Positions 24,092 to 34,326 of a DNA stretch of 51,643 bases are shown here, piece by piece (position 1 is the stretch's first letter; each line of letters starts with the position of its first letter). Position numbers and translations under genes: made by a program. The notes beneath the pieces were generated by a model. The model was not told the DNA's origin. It did not search any database and saw nothing but the letters and a program-made list of their open reading frames with translations. Source of the stretch: Aequorivita sp. (GTDB lineage: Bacteria; Bacteroidota; Bacteroidia; Flavobacteriales; Flavobacteriaceae); NCBI GenBank assembly GCA_030690315.1, contig JAUYGY010000050.1:1-51643 (forward strand), written 5' to 3'.

Positions 24092-24463
24092 ATGGATTTT
24101 AAAAAATTAATAGCCTATCAAAAATCATTCGATCTAGGTATGGCTATATATACTGTTTCAAAATCATTTCCGAAGGAAGAAAAGTATTCATTAACAGATC
24201 AGATACGAAGGAGTTCACGATCTGTTTCTGCAAATATTGCCGAAGCTTATAGAAAAAGAAAATATCAAAGACATTTCATAAGCAAATTAACCGATTCTGA
24301 TGGTGAGAACTCTGAAACGAATGTGTGGTTGGACTATGCTTTTGCTTGCGAATATTTAAAGGAAGAGGTATACAATGAATTGTCCAAAGAAAACATAGAA
24401 ATAGGAAAATTAATCAATTACATGATGAATAATCCAAGTAAATTTGGAGTGGATGTTGAATAA
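24092..24463 (+). CDS. Four-helix bundle protein (23S rRNA intervening-sequence type)
   Basis: A 123-residue, all-helical cytosolic protein. The signature FKKLIAYQKSFDLGMAIY, then YSLTDQIRRSSRSVSANIAE, then a helix with ETNVWLDYAFACEYL matches the family first found in intervening sequences of 23S rRNA genes and related to the Avd protein of diversity-generating retroelements. Function is not settled; the basic helix RRSSRSVSANIAEAYRKRKY suggests nucleic-acid binding. It sits between ffh and folD, flanked on each side by short tandem arrays, as if inserted as a unit. Confidence 0.92.
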   Translation: MDFKKLIAYQKSFDLGMAIYTVSKSFPKEEKYSLTDQIRRSSRSVSANIAEAYRKRKYQRHFISKLTDSDGENSETNVWLDYAFACEYLKEEVYNELSKENIEIGKLINYMMNNPSKFGVDVE

Positions 24464-24493
24464 ACTTAAGTTAAATACATTTAATTTTTTTTA

Positions 24494-24520
24494 ACTGAAA
24501 ACTGCGACTGAAAACTAAAA
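24494..24520. repeat. Tandem array before folD
   Basis: Units ACTGAAA, ACTGCG, ACTGAAA and ACTAAAA end 2 bp before the folD start codon, so the array forms the folD ribosome-binding region. Confidence 0.6.
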
Positions 24521-24522
24521 AT

Positions 24523-25401
24523 ATGACAATTCTAGACGGAAAAAAGGTAAGCAACGACATCAAAAACGAAATCGCCGCTGAAGTAGAGAAGATGAAAGCA
24601 AATGGCGAAAAGGTGCCACATCTGGCCGCAATAATTGTGGGCGATGATGGCGCCAGCCTAACTTACGTGGGCAGTAAAGTGAAGGCCTGTGAGCTGGTTG
24701 GTTTTGAATCTACTTTGGTGCGCATGCCACATACAACCAGCGAGCTGGAATTGTTGAAAAAAATAAAGGAATTAAACGAAGACGATACTATTGATGGCTT
24801 CATCGTTCAGCTTCCGTTGCCGCCGCAGATTGATACCCAGAAAGTTTTGCTTACCGTTGATCCTTCAAAGGATGTGGATGGTTTTCACCCTGAAAACTTT
24901 GGGAAAATGGCTTTGGATATGAGTACTTTTATTCCTGCAACTCCTTTCGGAATTCTTGAGTTACTTCAGCGTTATGATGTAGATACAAAGGGAAAACATA
25001 CCGTAGTTATTGGCAGAAGCCACATTGTTGGCCGCCCGATGAGTATTTTGATGAGCCGTAGAGGTTGGCCCGGAAATAGCACTGTTACGCTTACCCACAG
25101 CAATACCAAAAACATTGCGCAAATAACCACCCAAGCCGATATCATTATTACAGCTTTGGGCGTTCCCAATTTTTTGAAAGCCGAAATGGTAAAAGATGAC
25201 GTAGTAATTATTGACGTTGGAATTACAAGAGTTGATGACCCAACCAATCCGAAAGGTTATTTTATTACTGGCGATGTTGATTTTGAAAACGTAAGCAAAA
25301 AAGCTTCATACATAACACCCGTTCCCGGTGGAGTGGGGCCGATGACCATAGCGATGCTTCTTAAAAATACGCTTTTAGCCCGCGAACAAAGAAAAGTTTA
25401 A
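24523..25401 (+). CDS. folD: Methylenetetrahydrofolate dehydrogenase/cyclohydrolase FolD
   Basis: Bifunctional enzyme that interconverts 5,10-methylene- and 10-formyl-tetrahydrofolate in one-carbon metabolism. Conserved parts: the active-site region LTYVGSKVKACELVGFES (Tyr and Lys), GFIVQLPLPPQI, the dinucleotide site VVIGRSHIVGRPMSILM, and TPVPGGVGPMTIAMLL at the end. The 292 residues are normal. Its stop codon overlaps that of the convergent DUF1232 gene within one TTAA. Confidence 0.97.
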   Translation: MTILDGKKVSNDIKNEIAAEVEKMKANGEKVPHLAAIIVGDDGASLTYVGSKVKACELVGFESTLVRMPHTTSELELLKKIKELNEDDTIDGFIVQLPLPPQIDTQKVLLTVDPSKDVDGFHPENFGKMALDMSTFIPATPFGILELLQRYDVDTKGKHTVVIGRSHIVGRPMSILMSRRGWPGNSTVTLTHSNTKNIAQITTQADIIITALGVPNFLKAEMVKDDVVIIDVGITRVDDPTNPKGYFITGDVDFENVSKKASYITPVPGGVGPMTIAMLLKNTLLAREQRKV

Positions 25402-25838
25402 GCTTTTTCATTTTCTGCCAAACGCCAATCCAAATATTTATGAAGATCGGTCTCTATCCATCCCATACTTATTGATAGTACCGCCAAATCATCAATATAT
25501 CCAATTCCTGGAATAAAATCTGGAACTAAATCAAAGGGGTTTAAAATGTATAATAACGCAACTACAATAGAGGCAATTGTAAACCAAGGAACGTTTGGAT
25601 AACTCCCTTTTTTTACGTCTTTCAACATTGCGAACATTATTTTTCCAAGTTCGGTATATTTACGCAAAGGGCTGGCATTGCTCAATTTATCAGAAATAGC
25701 CTCTTCATTGTCCATGACTATTTCTACATCCCCTCCTTTTATTTTAACAACTTCTTCTTCAACATATTCTTCAGAAACACCAGAGTCACGGTTTCCGGGA
25801 TTATAATTGCTTTTTGAAAATATTCCTTTTAAAGACAT
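25398..25838 (-). CDS. YkvA-like DUF1232 membrane protein
   Basis: A 146-residue protein with the DUF1232 core NPFDLVPDFIPGIGYIDD preceded by a hydrophobic segment (PWFTIASIVVALLYIL). The N-terminal 60 residues are acidic and probably disordered. The family is widespread and of unknown role, sometimes linked with membrane or envelope stress. It is convergent with folD, overlapping by 3 bp at shared stop codons. Confidence 0.9.
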   Translation of the reverse strand: MSLKGIFSKSNYNPGNRDSGVSEEYVEEEVVKIKGGDVEIVMDNEEAISDKLSNASPLRKYTELGKIMFAMLKDVKKGSYPNVPWFTIASIVVALLYILNPFDLVPDFIPGIGYIDDLAVLSISMGWIETDLHKYLDWRLAENEKA

Positions 25839-25895
25839 AACGTTTGTTTTATTGGAAAGGTAGGAAAATAGAAATTTAATACTTTTAAAATTTTG

Positions 25896-26381
25896 TTATA
25901 AATACTTTACTAACAAATAAATTGTTGCAATGATAAAAAGCAACTCTATAAACCAATAGGGTTTTATTGATTCGGGATCTTTTCCGAAGCAAATTTTTGT
26001 GAGCGTAAACATAAATCCTCGATGTTTCACTATAAAACTGTAAATAATATCACTCAAAGAAACGAACCAATTATATTTTGAATACCATTCGTGCCAGAGG
26101 GAAACTTTCTTTTCAAAATAGGTGAAACTTTTATAGGCAGAATCTGGGCCGCTGAAAACGGAACCGTTGGGCTCAATTAAACGGGAAGCTTTTTTGAATT
26201 CTTTTAGGGGAATGTCCTTATAATTTTCAGCGACGTGCTGAAAGGTTTGATACTCAATACGGTCTTCGGTTTTGGATTTCCAGTGGGTTATCCAATAATT
26301 GCAAAAACCACATTCGCCATCCCATACCATCATTGGCTTTTCATTAGGTGGAAACGCTGTTTTTTCAATTTTCGAAAACAT
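25896..26381 (-). CDS. DCC-family thiol-disulfide oxidoreductase-like protein (DUF393)
   Basis: A 161-residue protein with the family motif VWDGECGFCNYWITHWK, in which the CxxC pair may be redox active, and FQHVAENYKDIP followed by RLIEPNGSVFSGPDSAYKSF. The C-terminal end has a hydrophobic segment (YWFIELLFIIATIYLLVKYL) that may anchor it in the membrane. Biochemistry of the family is not established. It follows the AI-2E permease by 14 bp, so it is probably in one operon with that gene and the VOC gene. Confidence 0.9.
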   Translation of the reverse strand: MFSKIEKTAFPPNEKPMMVWDGECGFCNYWITHWKSKTEDRIEYQTFQHVAENYKDIPLKEFKKASRLIEPNGSVFSGPDSAYKSFTYFEKKVSLWHEWYSKYNWFVSLSDIIYSFIVKHRGFMFTLTKICFGKDPESIKPYWFIELLFIIATIYLLVKYL

Positions 26382-26395
26382 CCATTTTTAGGTTT

Positions 26396-27436
26396 TTACA
26401 GGCTTTCTTCCTCGGTTCGGAAATTTTCCTTCCCGTATTCCTTTCTGTAGATTTTTACTATTACCATAAATAGGCTTATTAGCAAAGGGCCAAAAATTAA
26501 ACCAATAAACCCAAACAAAGGAACGCCGACAATCACTCCAATAAGGGTAATTAATGGGTGCACGTTATCCAGTTTTTTCAATACGTAAAGGCGTATTATA
26601 TTATCTGTTGAGCCCACAATCACAAACCCATAAATAAGGATTCCCCAGGCCTGAAAACTCTCGCCAGTGGAAAGCGTAAGTATAAAAACTGGCAAAATTC
26701 CTATTAATGTACCCACGAAAGGGATCATGCTTCCAATGGTTGTAATTACAAACCAAAAGAGCGGATCTTCAATCCCAAATATAAGAAAACCAATGAGCGC
26801 AACAATTCCTTGCGCAACTGCGACCAATGGAATTCCCAAAGCATTTGAGCGAACCATCGCTTTCACTTCTACACCTATTTCCTGTAAATTTTCACGACCC
26901 ATAGGGATGTACTCTTTCAGTGATTCTTTCAATTCCCCTTGGTTTGTGAACATATAGTAAAGCAAAAAATACATTAAGCCAATTGCAATAAAGGCGTTGA
27001 AGGTGCCTCCCACCAAACCTTGAAGATTAGAGGAAATCCACTCACTGATGGCCGAAGCATCAATTTGGGAGTTTAGATCGTAACCAAATTTATCTTCAAT
27101 CCTTCCAAGTTGATCCTTAACAGCATGGGTCACCTCTTCTGAATTTTGGACTGCTTTTCCAATTTTGTTGGAAAGCATCAAAATTATTCCAGCAACGGGA
27201 ATCAAAATTCCCACAAAAGAAAGGAACATTAGTAAAGCGGCGGCAAGGGATGGATTCCATTTTTTTTTGTTGACCAATGTTTCCATCCATTTTCGCATCA
27301 AAACATAAAGGGTTATAGCTCCCAAAACACCAGTAAGGTAGGGAAGCATTTCCCTGAAAATAAGACTGCCCATTAATAAAATAAGCAAGATGACAAAAAT
27401 TTGTCGAATTATTTGAGGCGGTATTTGTTTGATCAT
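26396..27436 (-). CDS. AI-2E family transporter
   Basis: A polytopic membrane protein of 346 residues with seven or eight helices. Typical features are the N-terminal helix pair, the long amphipathic region (about 85-145), GTFNAFIAIGLMYFLLYYMF, and the C-terminal HPLITLIGVIVGVPLFGFIG with GLIFGPLLISLFM. Members have been linked to export of autoinducer-2 or to Na+/H+ exchange; substrate is not predictable. Its ATG overlaps the TGA of the VOC gene by 4 bp, so the two are translationally coupled. Confidence 0.93.
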   Translation of the reverse strand: MIKQIPPQIIRQIFVILLILLMGSLIFREMLPYLTGVLGAITLYVLMRKWMETLVNKKKWNPSLAAALLMFLSFVGILIPVAGIILMLSNKIGKAVQNSEEVTHAVKDQLGRIEDKFGYDLNSQIDASAISEWISSNLQGLVGGTFNAFIAIGLMYFLLYYMFTNQGELKESLKEYIPMGRENLQEIGVEVKAMVRSNALGIPLVAVAQGIVALIGFLIFGIEDPLFWFVITTIGSMIPFVGTLIGILPVFILTLSTGESFQAWGILIYGFVIVGSTDNIIRLYVLKKLDNVHPLITLIGVIVGVPLFGFIGLIFGPLLISLFMVIVKIYRKEYGKENFRTEEESL

Positions 27437-27861
27437 TTTGCGAATAATTGTGTTAGATCATTGAAGGCTTTAAATTCCAGCGCATTTCCGGCTGGATCCT
27501 TAAAAAACATAGTGGCCTGTTCGCCAACCTGTCCTTCAAAGCGAATGTAAGGTTCTATAATAAAGGCAATATTTTTTTGAATCAGTTTTTCGGAAAAATT
27601 CCGGAAAGTTTTCATATCTAGCACTACTCCGAAATGCGGAATTGGCACATCTTTTCCATCCACCGGATTTGTGGCTTCCTTCTCTTTGGAATCTTTCTCT
27701 TTTAAATGAATAACTAGTTGATGCCCGAAAAAGTCAAAATCAACCCAATGGTCGCTACTTCTTCCTTCAGTAAGTTCAAGCACGTCTCTGTAAAATATTC
27801 TGCAACGTTCTAAATTGTCCACAGGAATGGCTAGATGAAAAGGTCTTAATTGGTTGCTCAT
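27433..27861 (-). CDS. VOC (glyoxalase/bleomycin-resistance) family protein
   Basis: A 142-residue protein of two beta-alpha-beta-beta-beta modules, starting with FHLAIPVDNLERCRIFYRDV and containing DFFGHQLVIHL, PHFGVVLDMKTF and a final strand FFKDPAGNALEFKAF with the metal-ligand Glu. His in FHLAIP, His in HFGV and Glu in LEFK could form the metal site. Substrate is unknown. First gene of the unit with the AI-2E permease and the DCC protein. Confidence 0.92.
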   Translation of the reverse strand: MSNQLRPFHLAIPVDNLERCRIFYRDVLELTEGRSSDHWVDFDFFGHQLVIHLKEKDSKEKEATNPVDGKDVPIPHFGVVLDMKTFRNFSEKLIQKNIAFIIEPYIRFEGQVGEQATMFFKDPAGNALEFKAFNDLTQLFAK

Positions 27862-27944
27862 TAATTATTTTTTAAGGGATGAATGAGTTTTTTGTTTTCG
27901 TTTTTTTGATTCTTGGATTTGGCACAACAATGGATTTTAAACAT

Positions 27945-27971
27945 AAAACCCTTTGAAAGACAAAGGGTTTT
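27945..27971. terminator. Bidirectional hairpin terminator
   Basis: AAAACCCTTTG and its complement form a perfect 11-bp stem around a 5-nt loop. The A/T-rich ends allow termination in either direction. It lies just after the stop of the small membrane protein gene. Confidence 0.85.
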
Positions 27972-27983
27972 AAAGATCATAAC

Positions 27984-28169
27984 TTATGTTTGATCTGTAT
28001 CTTTCCTGTTTTTAAGAAGGCCAATGCCGGCAAGGAAGAAAACAATCCCCAGTATTATAAGTGCCCATGGGCTCATCCCTACATCCATACTTCCAAATGC
28101 GCTAAGTACACCCATTACTAGACTGATACCTCCTAGACTGGTTAAAATAAAACCTAAAATCTTAATCAT
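27984..28169 (-). CDS. Small two-helix membrane protein
   Basis: A 61-residue protein with two hydrophobic helices (about residues 4-25 and 33-53) separated by a short GSMDVGMSP loop and ending in a charged tail KNRKDTDQT. Likely in the inner membrane. I do not recognise a specific family. It has its own terminator; the upstream lipoprotein gene is 90 bp away. Confidence 0.75.
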   Translation of the reverse strand: MIKILGFILTSLGGISLVMGVLSAFGSMDVGMSPWALIILGIVFFLAGIGLLKNRKDTDQT

Positions 28170-28259
28170 ATTTCAATTATTTAGATGGTTAATTGGATTA
28201 AAATTAAAGGAAAGCATTCACTTGGTAATGAATGTTAACAAAATCTTTGCAGGCATCAA

Positions 28260-28826
28260 TTATTTTTCAGCTGGTTCCCAGCCTATCATAAAATATTTAA
28301 AAGGCGCATTATCCGGTATTTGGCTTGCCTCCACTTTTAAATCCATATTGTAACGAAGCTCTTCGGGAAGACTTTTTTTGTCGATTGTTAAATAAACATC
28401 GGTTTCTTTTAGAAATACTACAACAGCATTAATGGTAGTTTGAATATTGTCTATGGTATAATTGGCCTTCACATCCTTCCATGTGCTTGCCGGGGTTAAG
28501 CCTTTTTCAGTTTTGTATCTGGGGTCAAAAACCTGAATGTTTGTTATGGTTGAATTTGGATCGGTTTCATCATCGGGTGAAAGTAGCATCAGTTGCTTCC
28601 CGCCCTTTTCATAAATTTCAACCTCGCCCTGAGTTTCCAAAGCGTTGGGAGAAGAACTTATTTTTACGATGGAATCTTCTGCAAAAATAGAATCAATTTG
28701 CTTGATTTTAATTTCATTGTTCAGATTTCCTATTGAACCATTTTTAATCAAAAAAGGATCGCTATCCTTTCCGCATTGAACAAAAGCAAGTGAAACTATT
28801 CCAATTATTAAAAGTGTTTTTTTCAT
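28260..28826 (-). CDS. Lipoprotein of unknown function
   Basis: A 188-residue protein with a lipoprotein signal (LLIIGIVSLAFVQCGKDSD). The mature part is mixed alpha/beta with repeated Ile/Ser-rich strands and a conserved-looking SLPEELRYNMDLKVEASQIP stretch near the end. No family recognised. It lies downstream of the HerA-like gene on the same strand, separated by two tandem-repeat arrays. Confidence 0.78.
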   Translation of the reverse strand: MKKTLLIIGIVSLAFVQCGKDSDPFLIKNGSIGNLNNEIKIKQIDSIFAEDSIVKISSSPNALETQGEVEIYEKGGKQLMLLSPDDETDPNSTITNIQVFDPRYKTEKGLTPASTWKDVKANYTIDNIQTTINAVVVFLKETDVYLTIDKKSLPEELRYNMDLKVEASQIPDNAPFKYFMIGWEPAEK

Positions 28827-28852
28827 TTATATTTTTAGTTATTGTTAAGATT

Positions 28853-28879
28853 GATACTATGGATTCTATGGATACTATT
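28853..28879. repeat. Three tandem 9-bp units (second copy of the 10114 array)
   Basis: Units GATACTATG, GATTCTATG and GATACTATT match the array at 10114-10140 in unit length, order and middle unit. It lies 26 bp before the start of the minus-strand lipoprotein gene. Confidence 0.8.
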
Positions 28880-28891
28880 GATGTTGGATAA

Positions 28892-28925
28892 CTGCCTACT
28901 GTTACTGAATACTGATCACTGAAAT
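28892..28925. repeat. 7-bp array at the end of the HerA-like gene
   Basis: Units CTGCCTA, CTGTTA (one base short), CTGAATA, CTGATCA and CTGAAAT run up to the stop codon of the HerA-like gene. The units belong to the same CTGAAYA family as 20403-20430 and 22603-22651. Confidence 0.7.
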
Positions 28926-30454
28926 CATCGCATCATTTTCCCCAAAATCCCCAATACGCTGCGGATTACTGTTGGGCTGGTAAGTGTTTTTAACCACGGG
29001 TTTGAAGCGCGTCTGCCGCTGGAAGTACTTCGGCTGGTAGCTGTTTGTCTTGTTGCTTCCTTTTCTCTTTGCGCTTTTTCCCTTACTTCCTCTCTGTTTG
29101 CGACTTCAATTTTTTCGGTCAACATTTCGTATGCGCTTTCGCGGTCTGTTATTTCGTTATATTTCGGGATGAGTTTGGAAGTTTTCAACAAACCTTTCAA
29201 TTCATCATCCGTCAAAACGTCCATTCGGCTCATCGGGGCTCGCAGCATCGTTCTTGCCAATGGGGTTGGAATTCCTTTTTCGTTCAAAGCGCTTACCAAT
29301 GCTTCACCTATTCCTAAAGACGTTATAACTTCGTCTGTTTTGTAATATTCAGAAAGTGGATAATTTTCAGCGGTCAATTTGATAGCTTTTCTATCTTTTG
29401 CTGTAAACGCCCGAAGCGCGTGTTGTATTTTTAAACCCAACTGGCTCAAAACAGCATCGGGAACATCGGTAGGGTTTTGTGTGCAGAAATAGAGACCGAC
29501 GCCTTTGGAGCGAATTAATTTTACAATACTTTCAATTTGGTTGAGCAACGCACTGCTGGCCTCGTTGAAAATTAAATGCGCCTCATCAATAAATATCACC
29601 AATTCTGGTCTACCGCTATCGCCCTGTTCCGGGAAGGTTGCGTAAATTTCAGCCAAAAGACTGAGCATAAAAGTGGAAAAAAGTTTCGGACGATCCTGAA
29701 TATCGGTCAAACGGATGATGTTTATATATCCCATTCCGTTTTCGTCCACACGAAGCAAATCATCGGTGTCAAAAGATTTTTCTCCAAAAAACAGATCGGC
29801 TCCCTGCTGTTCCAATTCCACTACTTTCCGAAGAATGGAACCTGTTGATGATGTTGGAATTCTTCCGTATTCGCCAGCAAATTCATCTTTTCCTTCTTCG
29901 GTGGCGTATTGTAGTATTTTTTTGAAATCCTTTAAATCCAATAACGGCATTTTATTGTCGTCACAATATTTAAAAATCACGGAAACAATTCCCGCTTGCA
30001 CATCGCTCAAATCCAGAATTCGCGAAAGCAAAACTGGGCCAAATTCGCTAATAGTAGCTCGAAGACGAACACCTTCCTGGCCAGAAAGTGAAAGTATTTC
30101 GCACGGAAATTTTTTAGCCTCATATGGAAAACCGATGGCTGCGTGGCGTTCCTCGATTTTGGCATTGTTTGCGCCCGGTTCGGCAATGCCGCTGAGATCG
30201 CCTTTTATGTCCATTAAAAGAACTGGAATTCCCTTTTCGGAAAGATTTTCAGCAATAATTTGCAGCGTTTTTGTTTTCCCCGTTCCAGTTGCACCAGCAA
30301 TTAGGCCATGGCGATTCAAAGTTTTTAAAGGGATTTTTACATAGGCATCCTCTACGGTTTCGCCATCCAGCATTGCTGCACCAAGAGTGATAAAATCGCC
30401 TTTGGTTGCGTAACCACTGTTTATGTAATCAAAAAAAACTTGCTTGTCTGCCAT
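28925..30454 (-). CDS. HerA/YjgR-like ATPase (DUF853)
   Basis: A 509-residue P-loop ATPase of the HerA-FtsK group. Walker A is GATGTGKTKTLQ (about residues 53-64), Walker B is LVIFIDEAHLIF (about 283-294), followed by VKLIRSKGVGLYFCTQNPTD with the sensor and arginine-finger region. A low-complexity stretch near 470-490 (TRQTATSRSTSSGRRAS) precedes the conserved end SVLGILGKMMR. Family members are hexameric motors; this subgroup has no settled substrate. The gene stands alone. Confidence 0.92.
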   Translation of the reverse strand: MADKQVFFDYINSGYATKGDFITLGAAMLDGETVEDAYVKIPLKTLNRHGLIAGATGTGKTKTLQIIAENLSEKGIPVLLMDIKGDLSGIAEPGANNAKIEERHAAIGFPYEAKKFPCEILSLSGQEGVRLRATISEFGPVLLSRILDLSDVQAGIVSVIFKYCDDNKMPLLDLKDFKKILQYATEEGKDEFAGEYGRIPTSSTGSILRKVVELEQQGADLFFGEKSFDTDDLLRVDENGMGYINIIRLTDIQDRPKLFSTFMLSLLAEIYATFPEQGDSGRPELVIFIDEAHLIFNEASSALLNQIESIVKLIRSKGVGLYFCTQNPTDVPDAVLSQLGLKIQHALRAFTAKDRKAIKLTAENYPLSEYYKTDEVITSLGIGEALVSALNEKGIPTPLARTMLRAPMSRMDVLTDDELKGLLKTSKLIPKYNEITDRESAYEMLTEKIEVANREEVREKAQREKEATRQTATSRSTSSGRRASNPWLKTLTSPTVIRSVLGILGKMMR

Positions 30455-30493
30455 CTTTTTAATTTTTGTTCAAAAGTAATAAATTATAAAGCA

Positions 30494-30676
30494 CCAAATT
30501 CCAAATTCCAAATAACAAATAAATTCTAAAAATTCAATATTTAAAATTCAAAAATGAGATTAGTTTTAAATTCCAATTTGTTTGATTTTGTTTTTTGGGA
30601 TTTATTTTTATTTGGAAATTGGGTCTTTAATTTTTGGTATTTATTTGTTATTTGGTGCTTGTTATTTGGAATTTCC
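30494..30676. repeat. Facing 7-bp arrays, partly self-complementary
   Basis: Left: CCAAATT, CCAAATT, CCAAATA and ACAAATA (30494-30521). Right: units such as TTGTTAT and TTGGTGC (to about 30676). ATTTATTTGTTATTTGG on the right is complementary to part of the left, so the ends can pair. The right end overlaps the likely queE promoter. This is the content of the 249-bp gap between the HerA-like gene and queE. Confidence 0.55.
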
Positions 30677-30690
30677 ATTCACATTTAAAG

Positions 30691-30698
30691 TACTTTTG
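30691..30698 (+). promoter_or_regulatory. -7 box of queE, 5 nt before the start codon
   Basis: TACTTTTG matches TAnnTTTG. The ATG lies 5 nt further on (30704), where transcription would begin, so the mRNA is probably leaderless. A TTTG at 30665-30668 could serve as the -33 box with a 22-bp spacer. Confidence 0.5.
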
Positions 30699-30703
30699 CA
30701 CCA

Positions 30704-31333
30704 ATGAAAAAAGAAGTGCAAATATTAGTTGATAAAGGAGTGATGCTCCCATTGATGGAGGAGTTTTATACCATTCAAGGGGAAGGTTTCCATAAAGGAA
30801 CGGCCGCGTATTTTATTAGGGTTGGCGGTTGTGATGTGGGCTGCCATTGGTGTGATGTAAAAGAAAGTTGGAATGCCGATTTGCATCCGCCAACAGCAAT
30901 TGAAGCAATAGTTGAAAATGCAGCAAAGCATTCAAAAACCATTGTAATTACTGGGGGAGAACCCCTAACTTGGGATATGGGGCCGCTGACAGAAATGCTA
31001 AAAGAAAGAGGAATGCAAACGCATATTGAAACCTCTGGAGCTTATAAGCTTACAGGAACTTGGGATTGGATTTGTCTTTCACCAAAAAAAATGAAACTGC
31101 CAACACAAGAAGTTTATGATTCAGCCCACGAGCTGAAGGTGATTGTTTTTAATAATGATGATTTTCGCTTCGCGGAAGAGCAGGCAGCAAAAGTGAACAA
31201 AAATTGCATCCTTTATTTACAACCAGAGTGGAGCAAACGTGAAAAGATGAGCCCATTGATTGTTGATTATGTGATGCAAAACCCACAATGGAAAGTTTCA
31301 TTACAAACACATAAATACCTGAATATTCCTTAA
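30704..31333 (+). CDS. queE: 7-carboxy-7-deazaguanine synthase QueE
   Basis: A radical SAM enzyme in queuosine biosynthesis that converts carboxytetrahydropterin to 7-carboxy-7-deazaguanine. The cluster motif Cx3Cx2C lies in GGCDVGCHWCDVKESW (about residues 42-57). TIQGEGFHKG precedes it, and ITGGEPLTWD and THIETSGAY follow, all typical of QueE. The 209 residues are normal. FolE (GTP cyclohydrolase I), encoded at 48873-49553, could supply the pterin precursor, but the genes are not linked. Confidence 0.95.
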   Translation: MKKEVQILVDKGVMLPLMEEFYTIQGEGFHKGTAAYFIRVGGCDVGCHWCDVKESWNADLHPPTAIEAIVENAAKHSKTIVITGGEPLTWDMGPLTEMLKERGMQTHIETSGAYKLTGTWDWICLSPKKMKLPTQEVYDSAHELKVIVFNNDDFRFAEEQAAKVNKNCILYLQPEWSKREKMSPLIVDYVMQNPQWKVSLQTHKYLNIP

Positions 31334-31353
31334 TGATGTACGGCCGTGCGCCA

Positions 31354-31896
31354 CTACACCTTTTTAAAAGGAATTTCAACGTAATGATCGTCCCAACCAA
31401 TCATCAAAATTGTACCGGTACTTTCCGTTTTAAAAATCATTGATAATGTTTCAATAGGAGCCGCAGCCTGTTCGCATGGGACAGTAATTCTTGCTACATC
31501 TTTTTCCTTTTTATAGCTGAAAGCACCCCAAACATTGGTGTCGCTATTTATAATAATGGTCCAATTTTCTTCATCTGGAATCGTGTAAAGTGTATAAGTT
31601 CCTGGCTTTAAAACTGTGTTTCCGAATTTTAAAGCAGTATAAATGGTGAGTTCAGTCGCTTCATTTGCACCTGTTCGCCAAACTTCGCCATAAGGCACCA
31701 AATCTCCAAAAATATCGCGTCCCTTTTTTTGCGGCCTACTGTAAATAACCCTTGCGAATGGAGCACTTTTTTTATCGGGACGCGCCATCACAAGATCCAT
31801 GGGAGATGAATCCATTTCGGGGAAATTTTGTGCTTGTAAAGCTTGAAAGGCGAAAGGGGAAAATGTAATAAAAACTAGTAGAAGTAATTTTTTCAT
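31354..31896 (-). CDS. DUF2911 family exported protein
   Basis: A 180-residue protein with a signal peptide (KKLLLLVFITFSPFAFQALQ). The core RPDKKSAPFARVIYSRPQKK, then LVPYGEVWRTGANEATELTI and LKPGTYTLYTIPDEENWTII, is the DUF2911 signature found widely in Bacteroidota. The function is unknown; location is likely periplasmic. Convergent with queE. Confidence 0.93.
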   Translation of the reverse strand: MKKLLLLVFITFSPFAFQALQAQNFPEMDSSPMDLVMARPDKKSAPFARVIYSRPQKKGRDIFGDLVPYGEVWRTGANEATELTIYTALKFGNTVLKPGTYTLYTIPDEENWTIIINSDTNVWGAFSYKKEKDVARITVPCEQAAAPIETLSMIFKTESTGTILMIGWDDHYVEIPFKKV

Positions 31897-34135
<2,239 letters not shown>

Positions 34136-34155
34136 CGAACTATAAATATTTTTTA

Positions 34156-34192
34156 AAAAGCCCATTTTTGAATTATTCAGAAATGGGCTTTT
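34156..34192 (+). terminator. gyrB rho-independent terminator
   Basis: AAAAGCCCATTT and its complement form a perfect 12-bp stem (34156-34167 with 34181-34192), followed by a T-rich stretch. It lies 20 bp beyond the gyrB stop. Confidence 0.9.
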
Positions 34193-34234
34193 AGTTTTTA
34201 ACCCTTTATTATCATTATTATAAGCAGATATTGA

Positions 34235-34242
34235 TACTTTTG
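34235..34242 (+). promoter_or_regulatory. Probable -7 box of mdh
   Basis: TACTTTTG matches TAnnTTTG and lies 85 bp before the mdh ATG. The intervening leader contains a small hairpin, TTCCCGC/GCGGGAA (34284-34301). Confidence 0.45.
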
Positions 34243-34283
34243 TAGAGAATTCAAAATGAGCTTTGAATTAAACATTTAACAGA

Positions 34284-34301
34284 TTCCCGCCTCCGCGGGA
34301 A
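34284..34301. repeat. Short GC-rich hairpin in the mdh leader
   Basis: TTCCCGC pairs with GCGGGAA across a 4-nt loop, giving an island of G and C in AT-rich DNA, 25 bp before the mdh ATG. It is either a dispersed mini-palindrome or a leader structure. Confidence 0.5.
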
Positions 34302-34326
34302 CCACTATAAACCATAAACATTTAAT

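Noticed and set aside
24092..24463. Diversity-generating retroelement, suggested by the Avd-like four-helix bundle protein
   Set aside because: No reverse transcriptase or template/variable repeat pair is nearby.
29715..30344. Long open frame of 209 codons antisense to the HerA-like gene
   Set aside because: Antisense shadow of a gene with intact Walker motifs; Ser/Ile/Pro-rich with no domain pattern.
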